Origin: Amia ocellicauda
Lineage: Eukaryota > Chordata > Actinopteri > Amiiformes > Amiidae
Assembly (NCBI RefSeq): GCF_036373705.1
Contig: NC_089863.1
Span: 8,954,357-9,018,356 of the forward strand
Length of the DNA: 64,000 nucleotides
Reading direction: 5' to 3'
A program made the position numbers and the translations under genes. Each line of letters begins with the position of its first letter. Positions within the stretch are counted from its first letter, which is position 1. Shown here in pieces: positions 46,860-58,648 of this stretch. The notes beneath the pieces are model-generated. The model searched no databases. It worked only from the letters and a program-made list of their open reading frames with translations, and was not told the DNA's origin.

Positions 46860-48560
46860 TATATATGATATATATACATTACTGTGCTGTAATAACATAA
46901 GTGTATCTGAGTGGGTGTTTAATAACAGGCCTGTGAAGGAGAGGACACACATAATGCACATAGATAGCATTACGCAAGAGAGGGGGAGGGAAGGAGAGAT
47001 ACATTCGGTTAAACTTCACCCCCAAGATTACAATAGTGCTTAGATCAGCACTCACACACTATTGCAACAAATACACAATCACCGCCACTATACACACACA
47101 GGTCTCACTCTTTCTCATACTCTCTCTCTCTCTCTCACACACAGCATGCCAGACTGGATTGGTCTCTAATGAGTCATTAATTAACCCCCCCGCCCCCCCA
47201 GTGTGATAGGCAGGGGTCAGAGTCGACAAAAACAATGGCACCTTTGGCCTTTGAACTCCAGAATCAGAATGTCATTATCTGGCAGGAAAAAAGAGGAGCT
47301 AGCAATTTATAACAAAACAAGAAGCATGGATGTGGAGAGGGGCAGAGAAAGAGAAAGAGCACAAGGAGGCCTGATTGTTGAACGTTTAAAATTGATTATA
47401 TACTTTTCTGTGTGTGTCTGTGTGTATGATTCTGTGTGTCTCTACGTGTGTGTGTGTGAGTGTGTATCTCTGTGAGTGTGTGTTTGTGCAAGAATGCGAA
47501 CAGTAGGTGTGAGTGAGTAAGTGCATAGGCAGACTGGCCATCGGGCAATTCCAGAAGGGCTGGTCAATTTTTTAGTTTGGTGGACTGGTTGATTCTTGTG
47601 TGTGCCAGCCTCTACCCCCTTCCTGCTCTCCTCAGTGAGGGTTAAAGTCCAGGGACAATTTTTGGTCCCAGTCCGCCCCTGAGTTTGTGTCTCTGTGCGT
47701 GCCTGTGTGTGTGAGACTGATTGTGTCTCTGTGTGTCCTTGTGTGTGTGAGAGAGACTGATTGTGTCTCTGTGAGTTCCTGTGTGTGCCTGTGGCTGTCT
47801 GTGTGTCTCTCTGTACTTCCACTTACTGTACAGACTGAAATGACAACGTCATACTCCCATAACCTCAGATACCCACTGCAACAACAATAAAAATAATCAC
47901 AAGATTTATTTAAACGTGATTTATGTAAATATATTTACTGCTACCTTATTAAATATGTAAATTGGTGTTAAATAATATGCAGAATAAAAAGAAAGAAATA
48001 CCTGCACACTTACTACAGCTCCAAAAAATAAAAAATATTTATTTAGCCCGTGCTTCACATGTTTTTATGACAACATTTCCATCTACCAGAGATCATCAGG
48101 ATATAGAAATAATAAGCAGCCCACATATGCTGAATGTTAACGTGTCCTTCCTGCAGTTTCTGGCTGTGACACTCAGTCAGTGGACTCTGTTCAGGGTTTA
48201 TATCAGGGCAGTATATCGGGGACCGCTAGAGGGCGCCCCGTCTCCAGCTGGAGCTCGCCGCTGTCGGGGGCAGTTTTAATCAGCCCCGGGGAGGGACTGA
48301 GTGGGCTATTGAGAACAGTACAGTACAGTACAGTACAGGAAACGGGTTGGGGATGAATACGGGTGTGTCACAACAAAATGAGCAGTAGCACTAGTTAGAA
48401 ACTTCTCTGTTCTCCATTGTTCCGTAACACACTACAATCACAACACTCTTAGCGAGGTGCTTGCTGGGAGTTGTAGTTCTTTCGACCCGCTCCACCGCGG
48501 CCGGCCCTGCCTCGGAGACTACAGCTCCCGGCAGGCTGTGCGGCGCTAGGGGGCGGGGAG
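46860..48560. other. Intergenic region upstream of psme1
   Basis: No gene is recognised. It contains GT-rich microsatellites (47400-47480, 47690-47800), the small hAT-like element at 47524-47681 and AT-rich unique sequence (47880-48150). GC content rises from about 48200 towards the psme1 promoter. Confidence 0.5.
47524..47681. mobile_element. 158-bp hAT-like MITE
   Basis: The left end reads CATAGGCAGACTGGCC. The complement of the right end reads CAGGGGCGGACTGGGACC, a known hAT-type terminus in fish repeats. The flanks AGTAAGTG (47516-47523) and AGTTTGTG (47682-47689) match at 6 of 8 bases. Confidence 0.7.
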
Positions 48561-48624
48561 CCGCCAGCACCGGGGAGATTCCCCATAACTCCGGCCGTTT
48601 CACACTGTGACTGCTTTTAATTTT

Positions 48625-48636
48625 ACTTTCAATTTC
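48625..48636 (-). promoter_or_regulatory. psme1: ISRE (IRF-binding element) in the psme1 promoter
   Basis: The minus strand reads GAAATTGAAAGT, matching the GAAANNGAAA core bound by IRF factors. It lies 195 bp before the psme1 ATG in a GC-rich block. Mammalian PSME1 is induced by interferon-gamma through such an element. Confidence 0.65.
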
Positions 48637-48830
48637 GCTTTTGCACCGAGAGGAAGAAAGCAGGCCCCGACATCTCGCTCCCCGCATCCCTGCGCCCCGC
48701 CTCGCACACCGCAGCGCAGCCGACCCCTGCAAGGGACCCGCAGACAGACAGGCTCAGTCGTGACAGCAGCGACACAGACAGAGACAGAGCCGGCATAAGT
48801 TGTGACAAAGTCCCTTCGACAGGCGCGACG

Positions 48831-51529
48831 ATGACTACGCTGGAAATGAGACCCGAGGCCAAGAAACAGGTGAAACACACATTTGCACTACCACCACTAC
48901 TACTACTAGTCTACTACTACTTCTACTGCAACTACTAGTTCTACTACTATTGATTTGTTTATTGTTTTTTATATTGTTATACTGTTGTAGAGATGCAACA
49001 GTGCGTCATGTTCAGTGTTTAAAAGATGGACAAGGGAAGGAGTGAGAGACAGGCAAGGAGACGCAGAGAGAGGCAGTGGGAGGGAGTCAAAAAGAGAGAG
49101 AGAGGCAGGGAGACACAGAGAGAGGCAGAGGGAGGGAGTCAAAAAGAGAGAGAGAGGCAGGGAGACACAGAGAGAGGCAGAGGGAGGGAGTCAAAAAGAG
49201 AGAGAGGCAAGGAGACACAAAGAGAGGCAGAGGGAGGGAGTCAAAAAGAGAGAGAGAGGCAGGGAGACACAGAGAGAGGCAGAGGGAGGGAGTCAAAAAG
49301 AGAGAGAGAGGCAGGGAGACACAGAGAGAGGCAGAGGGAGGGAGTCAAAAAGAGAGAGAGGCAGGGAGACACAGAGAGAGGCAGAGGGAGGGAGTCAAAA
49401 AGAGAGAGAGGCAGGGAGACGCAAAGAGAGGCAGAGGGAGGGAGTCAAAAAGAGAGAGAGAGGCAGGGAGACGCAAAGAGAGGCAGAGGGAGGGGGTCAA
49501 AAAGAGAGAGAGGCAGGGAGACGCAAAGAGAGGCAGAGGGAGGGAGCCAAAAAGAGAGAGAGGCAGGGAGACGCAAAGAGAGGCAGAGGGAGGGAGTCAA
49601 AAAGAGAGAGAGGCAGGGAGACACAGAGAGAGGCAGAGGGAGGGAGTCAAAAAGAGAGAGAGGCAGGGAGACGCAAAGAGAGGCAGAGGGAGGGAGTCAA
49701 AAAGAGAGAGGCAGGGAGACGCAAAGAGAGGCAGAGGGAGGGGGTCAAAAAGAGAGAGAGAGGCAGGGAGACGCAAAGAGAGGCAGAGGGAGGGAGTCAA
49801 AAAGAGAGAGGCAGGGAGACGCAAAGAGAGGCAGAGGGAGGGGGTCAAAAAGAGAGAGAGAGGCAGGGAGACACAGAGAGAGGCAGAGGGAGGGAGTCAA
49901 AAAGAGAGAGAGAGGCAGGGAGACACAAAGAGAGGCAGAGGGAGGGAGTCAAAAAGAGAGAGAGAGGCAGGGAGACGCAAAGAGAGGCAGAGGGAGTCAA
50001 AAAGAGAGAGAGGCAGGGAGACACAGAGAGAGGCAGAGGGAGGGAGTCAAAAAGAGAGAGAGGCAGGGAGACGCAAAGAGAGGCAGAGGGAGGGAGTCAA
50101 AAAGAGAGAGGCAGGGAGACGCAAAGAGAGGCAGAGGGAGGGGGTCAAAAAGAGAGAGGCAGGGAGACGCAAAGAGAGGCAGAGGGAGGGGGTCAAAAAG
50201 AGAGAGAGAGGCAGGGAGACGCAAAGAGAGGCAGAGGGAGGGAGTCAAAAAGAGAGAGAGAGGCAGGGAGACGCAAAGAGAGGCAGAGGGAGGGAGTCAA
50301 AAAGAGAGAGAGAGGCAGGGAGACGCAAAGAGAGGCAGAGGGAGGGGGTCAAAAAGAGAGAGAGGCAGGGAGACGCAAAGAGAGGCAGAGGGAGGGAGCC
50401 AAAAAGAGAGAGAGAGGCAGGGAGACGCAAAGAGAGGCAGAGGGAGGGAGTCAAAAAGAGAGAGAGAGGCAGGGAGACGCAAAGAGAGGCAGAGGGAGGG
50501 AGTCAAAAAGAGAGAGAGGCAGGGAGACGCAAAGAGAGGCAGAGGGAGGGAGTCAAAAAGAGAGAGAGAGGCAGGGAGACGCAAAGAGAGGCAGAGGGAG
50601 GGAGTCAAAAAGAGAGAGAGAGGCAGGGAGACGCAAAGAGAGGCAGAGGGAGGGAGTCAAAAAGAGAGAGAGAGGCAGGGAGACAGAGAGAGGCAGAGGG
50701 AGGGAGTCAAAAAGAGAGAGAGGCAGGGAGACACAGAGAGAGGCAGAGGGAGGGAGTCAAAAAGAGAGAGGCAGGGAGACGCAAAGAGAGGCAGAGGGAG
50801 GGAGTCAAAAAGAGAGAGGCAGGGAGACGCAAAGAGAGGCAGAGGGAGGGAGTCAAAAAGAGAGAGAGAGGCAGGGAGACACAGAGAGAGGCAGAGGGAG
50901 GGAGTCAAAAAGAGAGAGAGGCAGGGAGATGCAAAGAGAGGCAGAGGGAGGGAGTCAAAAAGAGAGAGAGAGGCAGGGAGACGCAAAGAGAGGCAGAGGG
51001 AGGGGGTCAAAAAGAGAGAGAGGCAGGGAGACGCAAAGAGAGGCAGAGGGAGGGAGCCAAAAAGAGAGAGAGAGGCAGGGAGACGCAAAGAGAGGCAGAG
51101 GGAGGGAGTCAAAAAGACAGAGAGGCAGGGAGACGCAAAGAGAGGCAGAGGGAGGGAGACGCAAAGAGAGGCAGAGGGAGGGAGTCAAAAAGAGAGAGAG
51201 GCAGGGAGACACAGAGAGAGGCAGAGGGAGGGAGTCAAAAAGAGAGAGAGGCAGGGAGACACAGAGAGAGGCAGAGGGAGGGAGACGCAAAGAGAGGCAG
51301 AGGGAGGGAGTCAAAAAGAGAGAGAGGCAGGGAGATGCAAAGAGAGGCAGAGGGAGGGAGTCAAAAAGAGAGAGAGAGGCAGGGAGACGCAAAGAGAGGC
51401 AGAGGGAGGGAGTCAAAAAGAGAGAGAGAGATGCAGTGTTGGGAGCTCTGCTGTAACCTAACTCTCTCCCTCTCTGGCTCTCTCAGTGAAGTGTGAATAA
51501 CACCTGTCACAACAACACAACACTGGGGG

Positions 51530-51575
<46 letters not shown>

Positions 51576-54500
51576 GTGTGTGTGTGTCAGACGCAGGCTG
51601 TGTAGCTCTGATTGTCACTGATCGTTCTGTGTGTTTCAGGTGGACGCCTTCTGCAAACAGCTCAGCAAAGAGGTGAGTGACTGAGTGTGTTGAGCGCGGC
51701 TGCTGAATCGATGTGTGTCGAGTTGTGCTGTTGTACTGATGTCGTGTATTGATCGTTAATTGTCTGTCGGCTCTTCCAGGCGGAGACCCTCGTTGCCTCT
51801 TTCTTCCCTCAGAAGATCGCAGAGATGGAGGAACTGCTACAGGTACAGAGAGAGAGAGGGGACAGAGGGATAAGGATGGATGGAGAGGGATGGAGGAATA
51901 GGGATGGAGAGGGTTGGAGAAAGGGACGGAGGGATAGGGATGGAGAAAAAGGGATGGAGAGGGACAGGGATGACGAAGCACAGAGGGATGGAGGGATAGG
52001 GATGACGAAGCACAGGGACGGATGGATAGGGATGGAGAGAGGGACAGGGATGGAGAACGGGACAGAGGGATGGAGGAATAGGGATGGAGAGGGTTGGAGA
52101 AAGGGACGGAGGGATAGGGATGGAGAAAAAGGGATGGAGAGGGACAGGGATGACGAAGCACAGAGGGACGGAGGGATAGGGATGACGAAGCACAGGGACG
52201 GATGGATAGGGATGGAGAACGGGACAGAGGGATGGAGGAATAGGGATGGAGAGGGTTGGAGAAAGGGATGGAGAAAAAGGGATAGAGGGATGGAGAGGGA
52301 CAGGGATGACGAAGCACAGAGGGACGGAGGGATAGGGATGGAGACGGACAGAGGGATGGAGAGGGACAGTGATGGAGAAAGGGACAGGGATGAAGAAGCA
52401 CAGAGGGATGAAGGGATAGGGATGGAGAGGGACGGAGGGATGGAGGAATAGGGATGGAGAGGGTTGGAGAAAGGGACGGAGGGATAGGGATGGAGAAAAA
52501 GGGATAGAGGGATGGAGAGGGACAGGGATGACGAAGCACAGAGGGACGGAGGGATAGGGATGGAGAAAGAGGGATGGATAGGGATGGAGAGCGGGACAGG
52601 GATGGAGGAATAGGGATGGTGAGGGTTGGAGAAAGGAATGGAGGGATAGGGATGTAGACAGGGACAGAGGGATGGAGAGGGACAGTGATGGAGAAAGGGA
52701 CAGGGATGAAGAAGCACAGAGGGATGAAGGGATAGGGATGGAGAGAGGGACAGGGATGACGAAGCACAGAGGGACGGAGGGATAGGGATGGAGAAAGAGG
52801 GATGGATAGGGATGGAGAGAGGGACAGGGATAGCGATGGAGAGAGGGACAGGGATGCATAGAGGGTTGGAGTAAGAGGGATAGGGATGGAGGCAGGGACA
52901 GAGGGATGGAGACGGAGGGATGGAGGCAGGGACAGAGGGATGGAGAGAGAGGGATGGGTGGAGATGTACAGCAGTGTACTTGCACAGTAGAGTCCTGTAT
53001 TATCAGTGCATTGCGCTGTATGCAGTTTTACTGTGCAGTTTACTATACTGTGGCCCTGCACTGCATGATCTATATTGTCATTATAGTACACTGTAGTGTA
53101 GCAATGAACGCTGCAGCTCCCACAGGGTCTCAGTGTTTCTGTTTACATTTGCCATTAACGATATGTTTACGATATCACTTGGTCAACAATTTCGGCCAAT
53201 CGGAGCTCTTCTAAGGGGACTCGCCAGGCGTCAGCCAATCAGCGACAGCCTTTTGTGAATGTTTCTCTTCACTGTGATGTGCGTTGCCTGCCTATTAATG
53301 GTTTAATATGTTCTTACCACGTTATAACTGCGTGTTTAACGTTTTTTGGGAGAAAAGGCTCAACTACCGATTGTCTTGAAAGTAATTAAGCCTTAAACAT
53401 GTATTTCCTATATTCGATTAACGACCATTTCAATTAAGTTCAGTTAGGCTATTATCGCTACCCGCCGGACCACGGTCCTGTAACGCTGGCCTGTGTTGCT
53501 GTGTGTCCTCCCGTCCAGGAGGAGGCACTGAATGTGAAGGACCTGTCGTCTCTGAAGGCTGAGCTGGACATCCCCATCCCCGACCCGGCCAAGGAGGAGC
53601 TGAAGAGGAAGAAGAAGGAGGAGGTTGGGCTCCATCTTTTCAGTCGTCCACACCTGTATCAACATACCAGTCACCCTCTCCCTCTCTGTGTCTCATTGCT
53701 GTTTCTCTGTTCTTCCTTCAGAAGGAAGCGAAGGAGGGAAAGGACGAGAAGAAGAAGGATAAGGACGAGGAAGACGAGGGTGAGGAGCAGTAACCCTGTG
53801 GTGGCTGTGGATGAAGGCCTGTGTGTTGAGCTGTGTAACAGAGTTGCGGTGGTGTAACCGTGTTGTTGTTGTTGTGTGGTGGTGAGTGCAGGCCCGCCCT
53901 GCGGCCCGGTGAGCTGCAATGCCAAAGTGGAGTCCCTGCTGAAAAGAGTGAAGCCAGAGATTCAGACGCTGAAGGAGAAGCTCAACACGGTCAGTCTCTT
54001 AACACACTGATCACTGTGCTGAACACTGACTGACACACCATCTCCCACGACCTTTCCTTACTCTCCATCTCCCACACTCGCACCCCTCTCTCTCTCTCAG
54101 GTATCTATGTGGGTGCAGCTCCAGATCCCCAAGATTGAGGATGGCAACAACTTTGGTGTCGCTGTGCAGGTCAGTGTGTGTGTGTGCAGTGCTGTGCAGT
54201 GCTGTGTGTGTGTGTGTGCAGTGCTGTGCAGTGCTGTGTGTGTGTGTGTGCAGTGCTGTGCAGTGCTGTGTGTGTGTGTGTGCAGTGCTGTGCGTGAGTG
54301 CAGTGCTGTGTGTGTGTGTGTGCAGTGCAGTGCAGTGTGTGTGTGAGTGCAGTGCAGTGTGTGTGTGAGTGCAGTGCAGTGTGTGTGTGAGTGCAGTGCA
54401 GTGCAGTGCAGTGTGTGTGTGAGTGCAGTGTGTGTGTGAGTGCAGTGCAGTGTGTGTGTGAGTGCAGTGTGTGTGTGAGTGCAGTGCAGTGTGTGTGTGA

Positions 54501-56074
54501 GTGCAGTGTGTGTGTGTGTGAGTGCAGTGTGTGTGTGAGTGCAGTGCAGTGTGTGTGAGTGCAGTGCAGTGCAGTGTGTGTGTGAGTGCAGTGCAGTGTG
54601 TGTGTGTGAGTGCAGTGCAGTGTGTGTGTGAGTGCAGTGCAGTGCAGTGTGTGTGTGAGTGCAGTGCAGTGTGTGTGTGTGAGTGCAGTGCAGTGTGTGT
54701 GTGTGTGTGTGCAGTGCAGTGCAGTGCAGTGTGTGAGTGCAGTGCAGTGTGTGTGTGGTGCGGTGCTGTGTGAGTGCAGTGCAGTGTGTGTGTGTGTGCA
54801 GTGCAGTGCAGTGTGTGTGAGTGCAGTGCAGTGTGTGTGTGAGTGCAGTGTGTGTGTGAGTGCGGTGCAGTGCAGTGTGAGTGCAGTGCAGTGTGTGTGT
54901 GTGCAGTGCAGTGCAGTGCAGTGCAGTGCAGTGTGTGTGTGGTGCGGTGCTGTGTGTGAGTGCAGTGCAGTGTGTGTGTGAGTGCAGTGTGTGTGTGTGT
55001 GAGTGCAGTGCGGTGCTGTGTGTGTGCAGTGCAGTGCAGTGTGTGAGTGCAGTGTGTGTGTGGTGCGGTGCTGTGTGTGAGTGCAGTGCAGTGTGTGTGT
55101 GAGTGCAGTGTGTGTGTGTGTGAGTGCAGTGCAGTGTGTGTGTGAGTGCGGTGCAGTGCAGTGTGTGTGTGAGTGCAGTGCAGTGTGTGTGTGTGTGCAG
55201 TGCAGTGCAGTGTGTGTGTGTGTGAGTGCAGTGCAGTGTGTGTGAGTGCAGTGTGTGTGTGGTGCGGTGCTGTGTGTGTGCAGTGCAGTGTGTGTGTGAG
55301 TGCAGTGCAGTGTGTGTGTGAGTGCGGTGCAGTGCAGTGTGTGTGTGAGTGCAGTGCAGTGTGTGTGTGTGTGCAGTGCAGTGCAGTGTGTGTGTGTGTG
55401 AGTGCAGTGCAGTGTGTGTGAGTGCAGTGTGTGTGTGAGTGCGGTGCAGTGTGTGTGTGAGTGCAGTGCAGTGTGTGTGTGTGCAGTGCAGTGTGTGTGT
55501 GTGTGAGTGCAGTGCAGTGTGTGTGAGTGCAGTGTGTGTGTGGTGCGGTGCGGTGCTGTGTGTGTGCAGTGCAGTGCAGTGTGTGAGTGCAGTGTGTGTG
55601 TGGTGCGGTGCTGTGTGTGAGTGCAGTGCAGTGTGTGTGTGAGTGCAGTGCAGTGTGTGTGTGAGTGCGGTGCAGTGCAGTGTGTGTGTGAGTGCAGTGC
55701 AGTGTGTGTGTGTGTGCAGTGCAGTGCAGTGTGTGTGTGTGTGAGTGCAGTGCAGTGTGTGTGAGTGCAGTGTGTGTGTGAGTGCGGTGCAGTGTGTGTG
55801 TGAGTGCAGTGCAGTGTGTGTGTGTGCAGTGCAGTGTGTGTGCAGTGCAGTGCAGTGCAGTGTGTGTGTGTGAGTGCAGTGCAGTGTGTGTGTGTGTGAG
55901 TTCAGTGCAGTGCAGTGTGTGTGTGAGTGCAGTGCAGTGTGTGTGTGTGTGCAGTGCAGTGTGTGTGTGAGTGCGGTGCAGTGCAGTGTGTGTGTGAGTG
56001 CAGTGCAGTGTGTGTGTGTGTGTGAGTGCAGTGCAGTGTGTGTGTGAGTGCAGTGCAGTGTGTGTGTGAGTGCG

Positions 56075-56106
<32 letters not shown>

Positions 56107-57285
56107 AGTGCAGTGCAGTGTGTGTGTGTGTGTGCAGTGCAGTGCAGTGCAGTGCAGTGCTGTGCAGTGCTGTGGGTGTGAGTGCAGTGCAGTGCAGTGT
56201 GTGAGTGCAGTGCAGTGCTGTGTGTGCAGTGCAGTGTGTGTGTGGTGCGGTGCAGTGCAGTGTGTGTGTATTAACAGTGTGTTTGTGTTTCAGGAGAAGG
56301 TGTTTGAGCTGATGACTGGCACTCGCACAAAGATCGAGGCGTTCCAGACACAGATAAACAAGTAAGTACACAGAGCACTACACAACTCACAAAACCCTGC
56401 ACGGCACACACAACACTGCACAACATTCACAACAAACAAAGCACACAATACTACACAACACACTACTCCTAATATTTAATAACACATATTATAGTCAGTA
56501 ATAACAATAACGCTAACATTAAAAGCAGGAACAGTAATGTGTGTGTTTGTGTGTTTCAGGTATTTCAGTGAGAGAGGAGACGCCGTCGCCAAGGCCTCCA
56601 AACAGACGCATGTGGTGTGTGTCTGTGTGTCTATCTTTGTGTGTGTCTGTGCGTGTGTGTGTGTGTGTGTGTGTGTATGTGTCTGTCTGTGTGTCTGTTT
56701 GTTTGCAGTGTGCGACTGTTGTTTAGCTGTGTGTTTTCAGTACAGTGTTTTCCAGTACATGTGACAGTAGTTGTGTTGCACCGTGTATGAGGGTGTTGCT
56801 GTGCTGTTGCAGTTGCAGTGTGTGTGACTGTGTCTTGCAGTGTATGTGAGTGTTTTGTGTTGCAGTGTTTTCCTTTACATGTGACTGCAGTTGTGTTGTT
56901 GTCATGCTGTTGCAGAGTGTGTGACTGTAGGGTTGTGTTGCTGTGTTGTTGCAGGGGGACTACAGGCAGCTGGTGCACGAGCTGGACCAGAACCAGTACT
57001 GCGAGATCCGCATCATGGTGCTGGAGATCAGGAACACCTACGTGAGTCCGCGGTCATCTGCAGTTCCCCTCGGAGCCTGATCAGCGAGGGGGCGCTGTTT
57101 CTCACCATTACATATTATTGTTTTTCCTACATCCCATCTCGTTAGTGTGATGATGATGCTGTATTCCGTCATGCGCTGTGATGTAATGGTGTCTCTCCCC
57201 GCAGGCGGTGCTCTATGACATCATCAGCAAGAACTTCGACAAGATCAAGAAACCCAGAGGAGACTCCAAAGCCCTCATCTACTGA
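48831..57285 (+). CDS. psme1: Proteasome activator subunit 1 (PA28-alpha)
   Basis: Eleven exons: 48831-48869, 51640-51672, 51780-51842, 53519-53623, 53722-53779, 53892-53989, 54101-54169, 56294-56361, 56560-56614, 56955-57041 and 57205-57285. They join in frame to 251 residues (human 249). PA28-alpha with PA28-beta forms the 11S heptamer that opens the 20S proteasome gate and aids MHC class I peptide production. Seen: an N-terminal helix, a Lys/Glu KEKE insert (about 60-101), GPPCGPVSCN, the activation-loop motif IPKIEDGNNFGVAVQEKVFELM, YFSERGDAV, GDYRQLVHELDQ and the proteasome-binding C-terminus ending ALIY. Match to alpha is clearly better than to PSME2/PSME3, whose KEKE inserts and tails differ. 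Introns 1, 3 and 7 are filled by three unrelated minisatellites. An ISRE sits upstream. Confidence 0.96.
49050..51432. repeat. 2.4-kb purine-rich minisatellite in psme1 intron 1 (about 50-bp unit)
   Basis: About 48 units of 46-52 bp contain GGCAGGGAGACGCAAAGAG, GCAGAGGGAGGGAGTC and AAAAAGAGAGAG. Copies differ mainly by GA count and by CGCAAAG against CACAGAG. The plus strand is nearly pure purine and open in all three frames (about 810 codons each); this reflects composition, not coding. Confidence 0.97.
51536..51585. repeat. (GA)n then (TG)n microsatellite
   Basis: A GA run followed by GT repeats lies about 55 bp before psme1 exon 2. Confidence 0.9.
51845..52960. repeat. 1.1-kb GGGATGGAGA minisatellite in psme1 intron 3
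   Basis: Units of GGGATGGAGAGGGA, GGGACAGGGATGACGAAGCA and GGAGGAATA type are arranged in larger blocks. The block near 51891 recurs at an offset of 180 bp (52071) and again near 52441. It starts directly after the exon 3 donor. Confidence 0.95.
54172..56275. repeat. 2.1-kb GTGTGTGAGTGCAGTGCA repeat in psme1 intron 7
   Basis: Alternating (GT)n and GCAGT modules make imperfect units of about 18-26 bp across almost the whole intron. They start within a few bases of the exon 7 donor and end about 20 bp before the exon 8 acceptor. The 786-codon minus-strand frame is a repeat artefact. Confidence 0.97.
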
Positions 57286-57414
57286 GACCCGGACGCACCG
57301 ATGCCCTGACTGACGCACTGACTGACCGACTGACACCCTGACTGACCGGCTAATAGAAGCTCATAGACAGACTGTAGCGTATGGCTTGACTCGATCCACT
57401 TCCCATAAATTTAC

Positions 57415-57420
57415 AATAAA
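57415..57420 (+). terminator. psme1: Polyadenylation signal of psme1
   Basis: AATAAA lies 130 bp after the stop codon. Confidence 0.75.
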
Positions 57421-57429
57421 ACGAATTCA

Positions 57430-58410
57430 CCACACTGTGCGTCAGCGTGGTCACTGTGTAGTTTCAAACAAGTTATCTCGACCAGTCATTTATTTTTACA
57501 AGCACACAGTTTATGTAGGTATTGATTTTACTCGCATGAAACATGTTAACCTTCCAGTAAAGCGCCTTACTCATAATAAACTGTATGCTTGTGTCAGAAA
57601 TCGCAAATAGTGTAAACCCCTTGATGAATATACCCTGGTGTTCAGTTACATTAAAAACTATACTGAAAGTAGGAAATACTAAAGACACCGGAACACAGTA
57701 ACCTTAACATTTGGGTTAACTATAATAGAAAGACTGCCTTCTACAGTTCAGAGTTTGTGTCAACATTATATATTTTTCGGTACGTAATAATAATAATGTT
57801 AATAATAAGTAAATTGCATCAAACTTGCAGAGTTTGTGTGAAGCTGCGTACTAAATGGGATGATCTTTGCTGCGCTGCTTTCAGTTTATTGCAATTGACC
57901 CATTAAGCATAATAAAAAATGTATAATAATCAAAACTTGCCTTATTGGTTAAATGATCCCGGAGATTGCTCGTTCCTCTGTGATTTACCAGTTTTCAGTT
58001 GTGTTGCATTAACCCTTTATTGGTGTGCTGGCATGCTACAGTATTCAAAAGCAATGTGATTGTAACGTGACGAACCTTCGAAGGTTTGTAAGAACCTCTG
58101 AAGGTCTGGAGACCGAACGTTCAAACCTTCAGAGACAGCCCTAGTAGTGTGTGTGTGTGTGTGTGTTCAGTGTGTACGGTGTTTAGTGTGTAGTGTGTAC
58201 TATGTTGATGGTGGACTGTGCAGTGTGAGCAGTATTCAGTGTACTGGTCATTGTCGTGTGTTGAGTGTGTAGTGTGTTGAGTGTGCACAGCGCAGTTTGT
58301 TCAGTTTGTACTGTGCAGTGTGTATAGTGTGTTCAGTTTGTACTGTGCAGTGTGTACAGTGTAGTGTGCAGTGCAAACAGCTGTGAGGCAGGGTTGCTGC
58401 TGTATCCATA
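57430..58410. other. Intergenic DNA between psme1 and the fitm1-like gene
   Basis: No gene. AT-rich unique sequence runs to about 58030. A GAACCTTCGAAGGTTTG inverted motif at 58070-58145, followed by GGGCTGTC on the opposite strand, may be a solitary hAT-type terminus. GT/CAGTGTG-type degenerate repeat occupies 58145-58380. Confidence 0.45.
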
Positions 58411-58411
58411 C

Positions 58412-58417
58412 TTTATT
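58412..58417 (-). terminator. Polyadenylation signal of the fitm1-like gene
   Basis: AATAAA on the minus strand lies about 230 bp beyond the stop codon at 58649. Confidence 0.6.
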
Positions 58418-58648
58418 GCAGATGCTCAGTGCTACAATCAGTGGTCAATAATCGATCAGAGACAGCGGCAGAACACAGACTGGACTGGACCCCCTGTCCC
58501 TGTCCCCAAGTCCCTATGTGCCCCTGTCCCTCCGTCCCTCTGTCCCTGCCCCCATCCCTCTTCAGTCCCTCTGCTCCTCCCTCCCGCTCTCCCTTCCACC
58601 TCCTCCTCTCCATCTCTCTCCCTCTCCCACCCCCCACTCCCCCATCTC

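Noticed and set aside
49015-51496. Three overlapping plus-strand frames of about 810 codons (Arg/Glu/Gly/Lys-rich)
   Set aside because: All three frames are open because the repeat is nearly pure purine and rarely forms stops; flanking psme1 exons splice across it in frame.
51361-53091. A 576-codon Pro/Ser/Leu-rich minus-strand frame
   Set aside because: It is the complement of the psme1 intron 3 repeat, with no start context or domain.
54011-56371. A 786-codon His/Thr/Leu/Cys-rich minus-strand frame
   Set aside because: It is produced by the GT/GCAGT repeat and overlaps two psme1 exons on the opposite strand.
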